Assembly: GCA_947453415.1 (NCBI GenBank)
Contig: CANGGG010000023.1
Location: forward strand, 1 to 40,704
Direction: 5' to 3'
DNA from: Bacteroidota bacterium
GTDB taxonomy: Bacteria > Bacteroidota > Bacteroidia > UKL13-3
Length of the DNA stretch: 40,704 nucleotides
In this document: in pieces, positions 32,855-40,704 of the stretch
Position numbering within the stretch: position 1 is the stretch's first letter
Layout of the letters: each line of letters starts with the position of its first letter
Notes under the pieces: generated by a model
The model's input: the letters and a program-made list of their open reading frames with translations, nothing else
Told to the model about the DNA's origin: nothing
Database searches by the model: none
Position numbers and translations under genes: made by a program

Positions 32855-33805
32855 CTATTTTTGACAGATGATTTGAACTTTGATTGAACCGGTTTCGTCT
32901 GAAGCTACTTGAGTAAATTTTAGTAACCCAACTTTTCCGTATACATTTCTAAATGCATAAACATCATTTAATAAAAAATTAGTGATTTTATCTGTAGAAC
33001 CCGTTGAAAAGTCTGTGTTATAAAAAGAATCATCAGACTTGCTAGTACTTTTAATTGAATCAAATTGAACCGAATTGATACTCGTAATTTTAAATTTAGT
33101 GTCATTTTGCCTAGACCAAGTTGCAATTTCAGAAACCCAATAAGAATTTTCTGCCATTACATTATTTGGAGATGCAAAAACATTTAAATTCATTGGATCA
33201 AAATAATAAACAAAATCAATATAATAAGAGTTTATTCCAGCATTTCCCGTTCCTCCATGAGAATAGGATTCAAAATTGTTTACTAATCCCTGAAAGTTTT
33301 TATCTAATAAAGTATTTTGTTGGCCAGCCAATTCAATATCATTAGAAATTAAAACATTATTCTCTCTTTTTACAATATAAAAAATGGAGGCGGTAGCTAC
33401 TAAAAGTTTAGAATCAGTAACTGTAATCATATAGGTAATTATAGAACCCTCTGTTAAAGGAGTGGTAATATTATCCTTAAGAGTGTAAGTAGATTTAAAA
33501 TTAGTTACCGTATCTACTCTGTCATTAAATGAAACAACTTCAGGAGCATCCAAGTCTATTCTTCTTTCAATTTTCAGGGTTTTAAGCGAAACACCTGCTT
33601 TCATTTTAATAGCTACCAAAATATTTGCGGTAGCTTCTTTTCTGTAAATTATATTTGATCCAAAACTATCTGTTAAGGTTACAGAAGTAGTTGGCTCATA
33701 TGGACCTGTATTATTTGTATAAATGTCATCTTTTGAGGGATCCCTGATACAAGAAGCAAAGGCGGCAAAAGCAACAATTAAAACTAATGTGTGAATTTTA
33801 TTCAT
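32855..33805 (-). CDS. Putative outer-membrane/periplasmic lipoprotein of unknown function
   Basis: A 316-residue protein with a lipoprotein signal (AAFASC, Cys19) followed by Asp-rich residues (IRDPSKDDIY), which often direct surface export in Bacteroidota. The rest looks all-beta: a first Ig-like domain (about 40-150, VTLTDSFGSNIIYRKEAT, ITYMITVTDS) and a second unknown domain rich in Asn, Ser and aromatic residues, ending FTQVASDETGSIKVQIICQK. No catalytic motif recognised. It is a single-gene unit with its own terminator and a 338-bp divergent upstream gap. Confidence 0.78.
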   Translation of the reverse strand: MNKIHTLVLIVAFAAFASCIRDPSKDDIYTNNTGPYEPTTSVTLTDSFGSNIIYRKEATANILVAIKMKAGVSLKTLKIERRIDLDAPEVVSFNDRVDTVTNFKSTYTLKDNITTPLTEGSIITYMITVTDSKLLVATASIFYIVKRENNVLISNDIELAGQQNTLLDKNFQGLVNNFESYSHGGTGNAGINSYYIDFVYYFDPMNLNVFASPNNVMAENSYWVSEIATWSRQNDTKFKITSINSVQFDSIKSTSKSDDSFYNTDFSTGSTDKITNFLLNDVYAFRNVYGKVGLLKFTQVASDETGSIKVQIICQK

Positions 33806-33829
33806 GATAATTTCTTTTAAAATCTTTTA

Positions 33830-33837
33830 CGAATTTA
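33830..33837 (-). promoter_or_regulatory. -7-like element for the lipoprotein gene
   Basis: TAAATTCG on the minus strand, 24 bases before the ATG. No -33 TTG. Confidence 0.3.
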
Positions 33838-34116
33838 GTAATATTTGATAATTTATTGATATTACGATTTGTCATATTCGTTTTTTTACATTTAATCTAT
33901 AATTTAAAATTTAAAACTAAAGAAATATTTTTATAATTGATAATAATTTCAATGAAATAACAATGGTAAGTAATTAATATTAAGACCATAAGAAACTTTC
34001 CAAATATTCATACTATTCCATTGCATAAGTTAATAACTATTATAAAAATTCATTGAAGATATTTGTTAAAAATAAAAACTAAAAAGACTTTCGTTTTTTA
34101 AAATCTATAAATTTCA

Positions 34117-34124
34117 TACATTCG
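34117..34124 (+). promoter_or_regulatory. -7-like element for the MFS gene
   Basis: TACATTCG (TAnnTTyG), 19 bases before the ATG at 34144. The same octamer precedes proS at 31264. Confidence 0.35.
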
Positions 34125-34143
34125 TTAGCTAAAAAAATATAGA

Positions 34144-35364
34144 ATGACAGTAAAAAGAAATGCAGCGTTAGGATTTATATTTATAACCATTTTGGTAGAT
34201 GTAATTGGGCTTGGAATTATCATTCCAGTAGTTCCAAAATTAATAGAAAACTTAACAGGAGAAAGCATTTCTGAAGCATCACGTTATGGTGGATGGTTAG
34301 TTTTTAGTTTCGCTATCATGCAATTTATTTTTTCACCTATTTTGGGTGGATTAAGTGATAGATTTGGAAGAAGACCCGTTTTATTACTTTCGCTTTTGGG
34401 TTTAGGATTAGATTATATTTTACATGCGTACGCACCTACCATTGTTTGGTTATTTATAGGCAGATTACTTGCCGGAGTTATGGGTGCAAGTATAACTACC
34501 GCTACAGCATACATAGCCGATATAAGTTCTCCCGAAAAACGTGCACAAAACTTTGGTTTAATTGGTGCCGCCTTTGGTTTAGGATTTATAATTGGACCTG
34601 TAATTGGAGGTGTTTGTAGTAAATGGGGACCAAGTGTTCCGTTTTTAGTTGCAGCCGGATTAACTTTAATAAATGTGTTATATGGTTATTTTGTATTACC
34701 AGAATCTTTATTAAAAGAAAATCAAAGAAAATTTGAATGGAAGCGTGCTAATCCAATTGGATCTTTGAAACATTTAAAAAAATATCCAGTTGTTTCAGGT
34801 TTAGTAGCATCACTAGTTTTAATATATATTGCTTCTCATGCTGTACAATCAAATTGGAGTTATTATACCATTTTTAAATTTAATTGGGATGCAGAAATGG
34901 TTGGATATTCATTGGCTGCTGTAGGTGTATTAGTTTCATTAGTTCAAGGATTTTTAATCAGAATAATTAATCCTAAATTAGGTGTAAATAAATCTATTTA
35001 TTTAGGAATTACCTTATATGCTTTTGGATTAATATTATTTGGAATAGCATGGCAAAGTTGGATGATGTTTGTATTTCTATTACCGTATTGCCTTGGTGGA
35101 ATTGCAGGTCCAGCATTACAAGGATTAATTTCAAACCAAGTTCCTGATACAGAACAAGGCGAATTACAAGGTGCATTAACTAGTTTAATTAGTTTAACAT
35201 CTATAATAGGCCCACTAATTATGACTAATTTATTTGCCTATGCAACTGCTAAAAATTCAATGTTTTATTTGCCCGGTGCACCATTTTTCCTTGCCGCTTC
35301 ACTCATGTTGTTTAGTGGCTATTTAGCTGCTCGTACCTTATCAAAACATCGTTTTGTTAAATAA
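34144..35364 (+). CDS. MFS drug-efflux transporter, TetA-like 12-TM type
   Basis: A 406-residue inner-membrane antiporter. [18 protein letters not shown] is helix 1, [14 protein letters not shown] is the MFS loop 2-3 motif [20 protein letters not shown] is helix 4 with motif B, and [12 protein letters not shown] is motif C of proton/drug antiporters in helix 5. The two halves are joined by a loop near residue 195. The family exports tetracycline-like compounds and other drugs; the real substrate here is unknown and many Bacteroidota carry such genes as ordinary chromosomal genes. No resistance-island features surround it. Confidence 0.9.
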   Translation: MTVKRNAALGFIFITILVDVIGLGIIIPVVPKLIENLTGESISEASRYGGWLVFSFAIMQFIFSPILGGLSDRFGRRPVLLLSLLGLGLDYILHAYAPTIVWLFIGRLLAGVMGASITTATAYIADISSPEKRAQNFGLIGAAFGLGFIIGPVIGGVCSKWGPSVPFLVAAGLTLINVLYGYFVLPESLLKENQRKFEWKRANPIGSLKHLKKYPVVSGLVASLVLIYIASHAVQSNWSYYTIFKFNWDAEMVGYSLAAVGVLVSLVQGFLIRIINPKLGVNKSIYLGITLYAFGLILFGIAWQSWMMFVFLLPYCLGGIAGPALQGLISNQVPDTEQGELQGALTSLISLTSIIGPLIMTNLFAYATAKNSMFYLPGAPFFLAASLMLFSGYLAARTLSKHRFVK

Positions 35365-35373
35365 AATCAGAAA

Positions 35374-36123
35374 CTAATTATTCAAATTTGCATCAATCAC
35401 TTTTAGTAAATCATCTTTACTAATTATACCAATATTCGTGTAAACTCTTTTCCCGTTTTTATATAAAATTAGGGTTGGCAATTCATCAACAAATAAGAAC
35501 TTAACAATTTCTTGGTTGTTGTCATTATTTAATTTCAAAAAAATTAATTTATTTTTTCTCGCTAAAGCAATTTCTTCTAAATACGGAGCCATAATTTTAC
35601 ATGGGCCACACCATGGAGCATAAACATCCACTAAAACTAATCCTTTTTGATTAATGAAGTTATTAAATTCAGTTAGATTTATACCTTTTTTTTCAACTAG
35701 GGAGCCATTTAAAAAAAGCTGAACAGGTAAATTAGCATTACGCCAAGCATTCATACCTCCTTTTAAATCATAAACAGTTTTAAAGCCTAATTTCTTTAAT
35801 TTTGTTGAGGCACTTGCACTTCTTCCACCTGCTAAGCAATATACATATACGGGTTTAGTTTTGTTAAATTTTAAAACTTCTGTATCAAAACTATTATCAT
35901 TCCAATTTACATTTATTGCATTTGTAATATATCCTTCTGAAAATTCTTCTGGTGTTCTGACATCAATAATTTGAGAAAATTTATCACTAATAATACTCTT
36001 ATAAAATGCCGTAGTATTAAGTTTAATGACCGTGTTATTTTCTGATATATTTTGGCAAATAGAAATATTAATTGATTGAAAAAATAAGAGCAATAATGTT
36101 GTAAAAAATTGAATTGTTTTCAT
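35374..36123 (-). CDS. Exported rhodanese-thioredoxin fusion protein
   Basis: A 249-residue exported protein. Signal peptide to about ICQ (residue 24). A rhodanese domain (about 35-135) has QIIDVRTPEEFSEGYI and the active loop YCLAGGRS with C96, so it can carry a persulfide. A thioredoxin domain (about 145-249) has VLVDVYAPWCGPCKIM with C172/C175 and the cis-Pro in DELPTLILYKNG. The fusion puts sulfur transfer and disulfide reduction in one periplasmic chain. It converges on the MFS gene (9-bp gap) and stands apart from the ribosomal genes upstream. Confidence 0.9.
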   Translation of the reverse strand: MKTIQFFTTLLLLFFQSINISICQNISENNTVIKLNTTAFYKSIISDKFSQIIDVRTPEEFSEGYITNAINVNWNDNSFDTEVLKFNKTKPVYVYCLAGGRSASASTKLKKLGFKTVYDLKGGMNAWRNANLPVQLFLNGSLVEKKGINLTEFNNFINQKGLVLVDVYAPWCGPCKIMAPYLEEIALARKNKLIFLKLNNDNNQEIVKFLFVDELPTLILYKNGKRVYTNIGIISKDDLLKVIDANLNN

Positions 36124-36225
36124 ATTTAAAATTCATGTTGTGTAATATAATTAATTTGTCAACTAAACTTTTTTAGAATATTTAAAATGTAAATAATTGA
36201 AAATAAATTAAAAATTATGCAAAAA

Positions 36226-36253
36226 AAAACCTGAGTAAATTTACTCAGGTTTT
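36226..36253 (-). terminator. Terminator of the ribosomal/rpoA operon
   Basis: AAAACCTGAGTAAA plus its exact complement form a 28-bp perfect palindrome. On the minus strand it is followed by a T9 run. It lies 16 bases after the rplQ stop. Confidence 0.85.
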
Positions 36254-36269
36254 AATTATTAAAAAAAAA

Positions 36270-36752
36270 TTATTCAGCTGTTTCTGTTGCTTCTGTTACA
36301 TCAGCTACTTCAATAGTAGTTTCTTCCTTTTTAACTTTACCACGTCTAGTTTTCTTAGCAGCAGTTTTAACTTCTTTCATTGAAATCATCGCTTCGTTGA
36401 AATCAACTAATTCAATAATTGCCATATCAGCATTATCACCTTTACGGTTCATAAGTTTTAAAATTCTTAAATACCCACCTGGTCTGTCAGCTATTTTAGC
36501 AGCTACTGATCCAAATAATTCTTTAACAGCTTCTGCTTGTTTTAAATAAGCAAAAACAGTTCTACGACTGTGCGTAGAGTCATCTTTCGATTTAGTAATT
36601 AAAGGCTCAGCATATACTCTTAAAGCTTTAGCCTTAGCCAAAGTTGTAGTTATTCTTTTATGCATTATCAATGATGAAGCCATATTAGCTAACATTGCTT
36701 TTCTGTGAGGAGCAGTTCTACCTAAATGATTAAGTTTTTTTCCGTGTCTCAT
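36270..36752 (-). CDS. rplQ: Large-subunit ribosomal protein L17
   Basis: 160 residues. [20 protein letters not shown] is the invariant N-terminus, with [20 protein letters not shown] and [19 protein letters not shown] after it. The L17 core ends near residue 120; a Lys/Glu-rich tail ([12 protein letters not shown]..., ending ATETAE) adds about 40 residues relative to E. coli, as is usual in Bacteroidota. Last gene of the operon, 31 bp after rpoA. Confidence 0.97.
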   Translation of the reverse strand: MRHGKKLNHLGRTAPHRKAMLANMASSLIMHKRITTTLAKAKALRVYAEPLITKSKDDSTHSRRTVFAYLKQAEAVKELFGSVAAKIADRPGGYLRILKLMNRKGDNADMAIIELVDFNEAMISMKEVKTAAKKTRRGKVKKEETTIEVADVTEATETAE

Positions 36753-36783
36753 TATTATTTTTATTTATATCGTATTACTACGA

Positions 36784-37776
36784 TTAGTCTTCGTTTAATT
36801 TAAATTTAGCTACGTCCATTCCAAAAGTCAAACCTTTATCGCGAACTAATTCTTCTAATTCTGATAATGATTTTTTACCGAAATTTCTAAATTTCAATAA
36901 ATCAACAATATCAAAACTTACTAATTCTGATAATGATTTAATATCGGCAGCTTTCAAACAGTTGTATGCGCGAACAGATAAATCTAAATCAGATAATGGA
37001 GTTTTTAAAATTTTACGAACATGTAATAAATTTTCATCCACTTCTTGAGGAACTTCTTTTACTTGAGTATCTAAAGTTATCAATTCATCGCTAAACAACA
37101 TAAAATGTTGAATAAGAATTTTAGCAGCTTCTTTTAAAGCTTCTTCTGGATGTATTGTTCCATCAGTACTAATATCAATACTTAATTTTTCGTAATCTGT
37201 TTTTTGTTCAACACGATAATCTTCAACCGAAAATTTAACATTAATAATTGGAGTAAAAACAGCATCTATTGGAATAACACCAATGATTGAATCTTTAGTT
37301 CTATTTTCGTCAGCTGGCATATAACCACGACCTTTTTCCACTATTAATTCAACTTCTAAATGAACAAAACTTTCCATGTTACAAATTACTAAATCAGGAT
37401 TTAGAATTTTGTATGCATTTGTATGCTTTGCAATATCACCAGCAGTAAATTGCTCTTGACCTTTTATATTAATAAAAATTTTCTCATGATCAACTCCATC
37501 CATGGTACGTTTAAAACGTACTTGTTTTAAGTTAAGAATGATTTCAGTTACATCTTCAATAACTCCTTTGATAGTAGAGAATTCATGATCAACACTAGTT
37601 ATTTTAACTGAAGTTATTGCGTATCCTTCTAAAGAAGACAATAAAATTCTTCTTAAAGAGTTACCAATAGTAACCCCGTATCCTTTTTCAAGAGGACGGA
37701 ATTCAAACTGACCAAAGAAGTCAGTGTCTTTATGCATGATAACCTTGTCAGGCTTTTGAAAAGCAAGTATTGCCAT
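36784..37776 (-). CDS. rpoA: RNA polymerase alpha subunit
   Basis: 330 residues. The N-terminal domain has [20 protein letters not shown] and [12 protein letters not shown] for dimerisation and beta/beta' assembly. The linker is at about 235-250. The C-terminal domain has [17 protein letters not shown], carrying the DNA-contact Arg equivalent to E. coli R265, and [13 protein letters not shown]. It lies between rpsD and rplQ in the standard order. Confidence 0.98.
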   Translation of the reverse strand: MAILAFQKPDKVIMHKDTDFFGQFEFRPLEKGYGVTIGNSLRRILLSSLEGYAITSVKITSVDHEFSTIKGVIEDVTEIILNLKQVRFKRTMDGVDHEKIFINIKGQEQFTAGDIAKHTNAYKILNPDLVICNMESFVHLEVELIVEKGRGYMPADENRTKDSIIGVIPIDAVFTPIINVKFSVEDYRVEQKTDYEKLSIDISTDGTIHPEEALKEAAKILIQHFMLFSDELITLDTQVKEVPQEVDENLLHVRKILKTPLSDLDLSVRAYNCLKAADIKSLSELVSFDIVDLLKFRNFGKKSLSELEELVRDKGLTFGMDVAKFKLNED

Positions 37777-37800
37777 TTATAATAGTCTTTATTAAGTTTA

Positions 37801-38412
37801 TTATTTAGAGTACAACTCTACAATTAATTGTTCTTTTATATTTTCTGGAATTTGATCACGTTCAGGTAAAGATACAAAAACTCCACTTAAAGTTGAACTA
37901 TCCCAAGTTAACCAATTAAAACGTTTAACATTTGAAGTAGTTAAACTAATATTTATTGTTTCTAAAGATTTTGATTTCTCTCTAACCCCAACAACATCAC
38001 CTGGTTTTAATTTATAAGAAGAAATATTTACTACTTTATTGTTAACTGTAATATGTCTATGACCAACTAATTGACGAGCACCTGCTCTTGTAGTTGCTAA
38101 ACCTAAACGGTAAACTGTATTGTCTAAACGAGCTTCTAAGAATTTAATTAAGTTTTCGCCAGTAACACCTTTTATACGAACTGCTTCTTCAAATATTTTA
38201 TAAAACTGACGTTCTAAAACACCGTAAGTATATTTTACTTTTTGTTTTTCGCCTAACTGTATTGCATATTCAGTTTGCTTAGTTCTTCTTCTCGCATTAC
38301 CATGTTGACCGGGAGGAATAGTACTACGTTTTTCGTAATATTTATCGCTTCCAAAAATCGGATCTTTAAAGCGTCTTGCTATTTTGGTTTTAGGACCTAT
38401 ATATCTTGCCAT
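37801..38412 (-). CDS. rpsD: Small-subunit ribosomal protein S4
   Basis: 203 residues. [20 protein letters not shown] is the zinc-free N-terminus (no CxxC-type knuckle). [14 protein letters not shown] and the S4 RNA-binding domain ([20 protein letters not shown], about 92-111; [13 protein letters not shown]) follow. It nucleates 30S assembly and in many bacteria represses its own operon. 25 bp after rpsK. Confidence 0.98.
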   Translation of the reverse strand: MARYIGPKTKIARRFKDPIFGSDKYYEKRSTIPPGQHGNARRRTKQTEYAIQLGEKQKVKYTYGVLERQFYKIFEEAVRIKGVTGENLIKFLEARLDNTVYRLGLATTRAGARQLVGHRHITVNNKVVNISSYKLKPGDVVGVREKSKSLETINISLTTSNVKRFNWLTWDSSTLSGVFVSLPERDQIPENIKEQLIVELYSK

Positions 38413-38437
38413 TTTATAATCTTTCTATTTTAATTTA

Positions 38438-38830
38438 TTATACTCTTCTGCTTTTTGGAGGGCGACAACCGTTATGAGGAAGTGGAGTAATATCTCTAAT
38501 TGATAATACTTCTAAACCACTAGCTTGTAAAGTACGAATTGCACTTTCTCTTCCACTACCAGGTCCTTTAACGAAAACATCAATTTTTTTCATTCCAGCA
38601 TCAACTGCAACTTTTGCGCACTCTGAAGCAGCTGTTTGAGCAGCGTATGGTGTGTTTTTCTTAGAACCTCTAAATCCCATTTTACCAGCAGAACCCCAAG
38701 AAACAACTTGACCAGTACCATTAGTTATAGAGATAATTATATTGTTAAAAGAGGCTTTAATATGTGCTTGACCATGTGTGTCAATCACAACAACTCTTTT
38801 CTTACTAACTTTTTTATTATTTGTAGCCAT
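38438..38830 (-). CDS. rpsK: Small-subunit ribosomal protein S11
   Basis: 130 residues. [55 protein letters not shown] and the C-terminal [17 protein letters not shown] are all hallmark S11 segments. Lies 21 bp after rpsM in the standard order. Confidence 0.98.
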   Translation of the reverse strand: MATNNKKVSKKRVVVIDTHGQAHIKASFNNIIISITNGTGQVVSWGSAGKMGFRGSKKNTPYAAQTAASECAKVAVDAGMKKIDVFVKGPGSGRESAIRTLQASGLEVLSIRDITPLPHNGCRPPKSRRV

Positions 38831-38851
38831 TGTATTTTATTATGCTATTAA

Positions 38852-39229
38852 TTATCTAGTAACCTTCTTTTTACCAGCAACAGTTCTACGTTTTCCTTTT
38901 CTAGTTCTAGAATTGGTTTTGGTTCTTTGACCACGAACTGGTAATCCTTTACGATGGCGTAAACCACGATAACAACCAATATCTAACAAACGTTTAATAT
39001 TTAATTGTTTTTCTGATCTTAATTCACCTTCTACTGTTATAAACTCAGTGATATGTTTACGAATTGCACTTAATTCGTCATCACTCCACTCATTAACTTT
39101 CTTGTTTACATCAATATTATTACTTTCCAATATTAATGTAGCAGTTGAACGTCCAATTCCGTAAATATAGGTTAAACCTATTTCACCTCTTTTATTTTTT
39201 GGTAAATCTATACCTGATATACGAGCCAT
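38852..39229 (-). CDS. rpsM: Small-subunit ribosomal protein S13
   Basis: 125 residues. [30 protein letters not shown], and the C-terminal [20 protein letters not shown] followed by a basic tail that contacts tRNA in the P site. 9 bp after rpmJ. Confidence 0.98.
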   Translation of the reverse strand: MARISGIDLPKNKRGEIGLTYIYGIGRSTATLILESNNIDVNKKVNEWSDDELSAIRKHITEFITVEGELRSEKQLNIKRLLDIGCYRGLRHRKGLPVRGQRTKTNSRTRKGKRRTVAGKKKVTR

Positions 39230-39238
39230 ATTATATTA

Positions 39239-39355
39239 TTATCCTTGACGTTGTTTAAACTTTGGGTTCTTTTTGTTAATAACGTAAACTCTTCCTTTAC
39301 GTTTTACAATTACACAATCTTCGCTGCGTTTCTTTACAGAAGTTCTAACTTTCAT
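39239..39355 (-). CDS. rpmJ: Large-subunit ribosomal protein L36
   Basis: 38 residues: [20 protein letters not shown] then [18 protein letters not shown]. The basic [11 protein letters not shown] end is diagnostic. Only one Cys (C14) of the usual zinc-ribbon set is left, so it is the zinc-free (C-minus) form common in Bacteroidota. It sits in the normal place between infA (16-bp gap) and rpsM (9-bp gap). Confidence 0.95.
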   Translation of the reverse strand: MKVRTSVKKRSEDCVIVKRKGRVYVINKKNPKFKQRQG

Positions 39356-39371
39356 TTCTTCTATTTAATTT

Positions 39372-39590
39372 TTATTTGTATCTATAAATAATTCTTCCTT
39401 TTGTCAAATCGTATGGACTCATTTCACATGCAATTTTATCACCTGGCAAAATTTTAATATAATGCATTCTCATTTTACCTGAAATATGTGCAATAATTTG
39501 ATGTCCATTTTCAAGTTGAACTCGAAACATAGCATTACTTAATGCTTCGACAATAATTCCATCTTGTTTTATTACTGATTGTTTTGACAT
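39372..39590 (-). CDS. infA: Translation initiation factor IF-1
   Basis: 72 residues, a single S1/OB domain: [40 protein letters not shown] and [20 protein letters not shown]. Full length. It follows secY by 52 bp that contain a good promoter (39606-39635); map, often found here, is absent from this spot. Confidence 0.97.
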   Translation of the reverse strand: MSKQSVIKQDGIIVEALSNAMFRVQLENGHQIIAHISGKMRMHYIKILPGDKIACEMSPYDLTKGRIIYRYK

Positions 39591-39605
39591 TTTTTATTGG
39601 GGTTG

Positions 39606-39635
39606 CGAAAATAACATTTAATTTCAATTTATCAA
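39606..39635 (-). promoter_or_regulatory. Promoter between secY and infA
   Basis: TTG (39633-39635), exactly 19 bases, TATTTTCG (39606-39613) on the minus strand: the best -33/-7 match in the window. It lets infA-rpmJ-rpsM-rpsK-rpsD-rpoA-rplQ be transcribed apart from secY. Confidence 0.65.
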
Positions 39636-39642
39636 CAACTAA

Positions 39643-40704
39643 TTAAGCCGCTGTATTACTTCCGCTTCTTCCTTTTATTTTACCACTTTTCATTAATCCA
39701 TCATATTGACGCATTAATAAATGACTTTCAATTTGCTGTAAAGTATCTAAAACAACACCTACTAAAATTAATAAGGAAGTTCCGCCATAAAACTGTGCAA
39801 ACTGACTGTTAATATTAAATGCTCCTGCAAATGAAGGTAATACAGCAACAAATGCTAAGAAAATAGCTCCTGGCAATGTAATTCTACTCATTACATTATC
39901 AATAAAATCTGCTGTAGATTTTCCCGGTTTAACACCTGGAATAAAACCATTATTTCTTTTCATGTCATCTGAAATCTGATTTGCATTAACTGAAATTGCG
40001 GTATAAAAATAAGTAAATAAAACAATTAATAAACCAAAAGTCATGTTATAAGCAAAAGATAATGGATTAGCAAAAGAAGATAAAAAACTACTTGCTTCTA
40101 CATTTGGAATGAACTGAGCAATATAACCTGGGATAAACATTAATGCTTGAGCAAATATTATAGGCATAACGCCTGCAGCATTAATTTTTAAAGGAATATA
40201 CTGTCTAACACCACCAAATTGTCTATTACCTACTATTCTTTTAGCATATTGAACAGGAATTCTTCGTGTTCCTTGAACTAATAATATGGTAATCATTATT
40301 ACAGCAAATAAAGCAGCTAATTCAATAACGAATATTACTAAACCACCACCACCAGTAGACAATTTGAAATTAAATTCATCCCAAAAAGCAATAGGTAAAC
40401 GAGCTATAATACCAATCATAATGATTAATGAAATACCGTTACCAATACCTTTATCAGTTATTCTTTCTCCTAACCACATTACGAACATTGTACTAGCAGT
40501 TAAAATAATCATTGAACTGAAAGTAAACATAAAGTCTGATAAAACTTCTGGAGAAATAATAGCCAAAGGATTATTATTTTTTAAGTTAATAATAAAACCA
40601 TATGATTGAACAACTGTAATTGCAATAGTCAAATAACGTGTAATTTGATTAATTTTCCTTCTACCGTCTTCACCTTCTTTCTGCATTCTTTGAAATGAAG
40701 GAAG
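39643..40704 (-). CDS. secY: SecY preprotein translocase channel (5' end outside window)
   Basis: The C-terminal 353 residues of SecY. The frame continues unbroken past the Met at 40686 to the window edge (codons reading LPSFQR), so that Met is internal. MWLGERITDKGIGNGISLII, the long cytosolic loop with QGTRRIPVQYAKRIVG, IPLKINAAGVMPIIFAQ and GIIPGVKPGK-like GFIPGVKPGKSTADFID are typical SecY segments. The protein forms the Sec channel in the inner membrane. It heads the visible part of the spc/alpha cluster. Confidence 0.97.
   Translation of the reverse strand, partial: LPSFQRMQKEGEDGRRKINQITRYLTIAITVVQSYGFIINLKNNNPLAIISPEVLSDFMFTFSSMIILTASTMFVMWLGERITDKGIGNGISLIIMIGIIARLPIAFWDEFNFKLSTGGGGLVIFVIELAALFAVIMITILLVQGTRRIPVQYAKRIVGNRQFGGVRQYIPLKINAAGVMPIIFAQALMFIPGYIAQFIPNVEASSFLSSFANPLSFAYNMTFGLLIVLFTYFYTAISVNANQISDDMKRNNGFIPGVKPGKSTADFIDNVMSRITLPGAIFLAFVAVLPSFAGAFNINSQFAQFYGGTSLLILVGVVLDTLQQIESHLLMRQYDGLMKSGKIKGRSGSNTAA

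Larger units (their letters stand above)
33806..34143. other. 338-bp divergent intergenic region, AT-rich, no gene
   Basis: Between the lipoprotein gene and the MFS gene. I see only two weak -7-like elements (TAAATTCG on minus at 33830-33837; TACATTCG on plus at 34117-34124), no hairpin of note, no ORF and no RNA gene. Confidence 0.6.

Noticed and set aside
34144-35364. Acquired tetracycline-resistance element
   Set aside because: The transporter is TetA-like, but there is no regulator, transposase, repeat boundary or composition shift around it.
40684-40686. Met at 40686 as the SecY start
   Set aside because: The frame continues to the window edge and SecY has about 90-100 more residues before this point.

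Overview
The window is about 40.7 kb of AT-rich DNA from a member of the Bacteroidota. The evidence is the recurrent TAnnTTTG or TAnnTTyG promoter motif, a lipidated TamA-type outer-membrane protein (TamL), DUF1573 and DUF1223 proteins, an archaeal-type ProS, Cys-poor L36 and S4, and tailoring genes for a saproxanthin- or myxol-type carotenoid. A pigmented, free-living Chitinophagales, Sphingobacteriales or Cytophagales-like lineage would fit, but I cannot place it lower than phylum.

Layout. 1-0.4 kb: 3' end of a trypsin-like protease, closed by a perfect terminator. 0.4-5.5 kb (minus strand): small acidic protein, then the operon tamL - MBOAT O-acyltransferase - SGNH-like partner. 5.5-9.2 kb: SpoU methyltransferase, mnmA, tandem UspA, DUF1223 protein. 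9.5-14.1 kb (plus strand): aminotransferase + omega-amidase pair, DUF1573 protein, HtrA protease, strong terminator. 14.4-18.3 kb (plus strand): flippase, chain-length regulator and ligase/polymerase of a surface polysaccharide. 18.3-24.3 kb (minus strand): S9 peptidase, then carotenoid genes crtYcd, crtZ, a lipoprotein, cruF and crtD. 24.4-32.8 kb: housekeeping genes (thiL, purQ, dtd, rsgA, crcB, yicC, gmk, nadD, proS) whose spacers are littered with palindromic repeats and with a duplicated 5' piece of dtd flanking two antitoxin-like mini-genes. 32.8-36.1 kb: lipoprotein, MFS exporter, rhodanese-thioredoxin fusion. 36.2-40.7 kb (minus strand): the end of the spc/alpha ribosomal cluster, secY-infA-rpmJ-rpsM-rpsK-rpsD-rpoA-rplQ, with its own promoter before infA and a 28-bp palindromic terminator.

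How genes work together. tamL, the MBOAT pair and the polysaccharide trio all serve the cell envelope. CruF, CrtD, CrtZ and the lycopene cyclase together predict a monocyclic 1'-hydroxylated carotenoid; the early enzymes CrtE, CrtB and CrtI are not here. The aminotransferase and omega-amidase together would make glutamine-driven transamination irreversible. The most unusual locus is rsgA-dtd'-antitoxin-antitoxin-dtd (26.35-28.34 kb), which looks like an insertion that left a truncated dtd copy beside rsgA and a complete copy on the far side. No large defence island, CRISPR array, phage, IS transposase, rRNA or tRNA gene was found.
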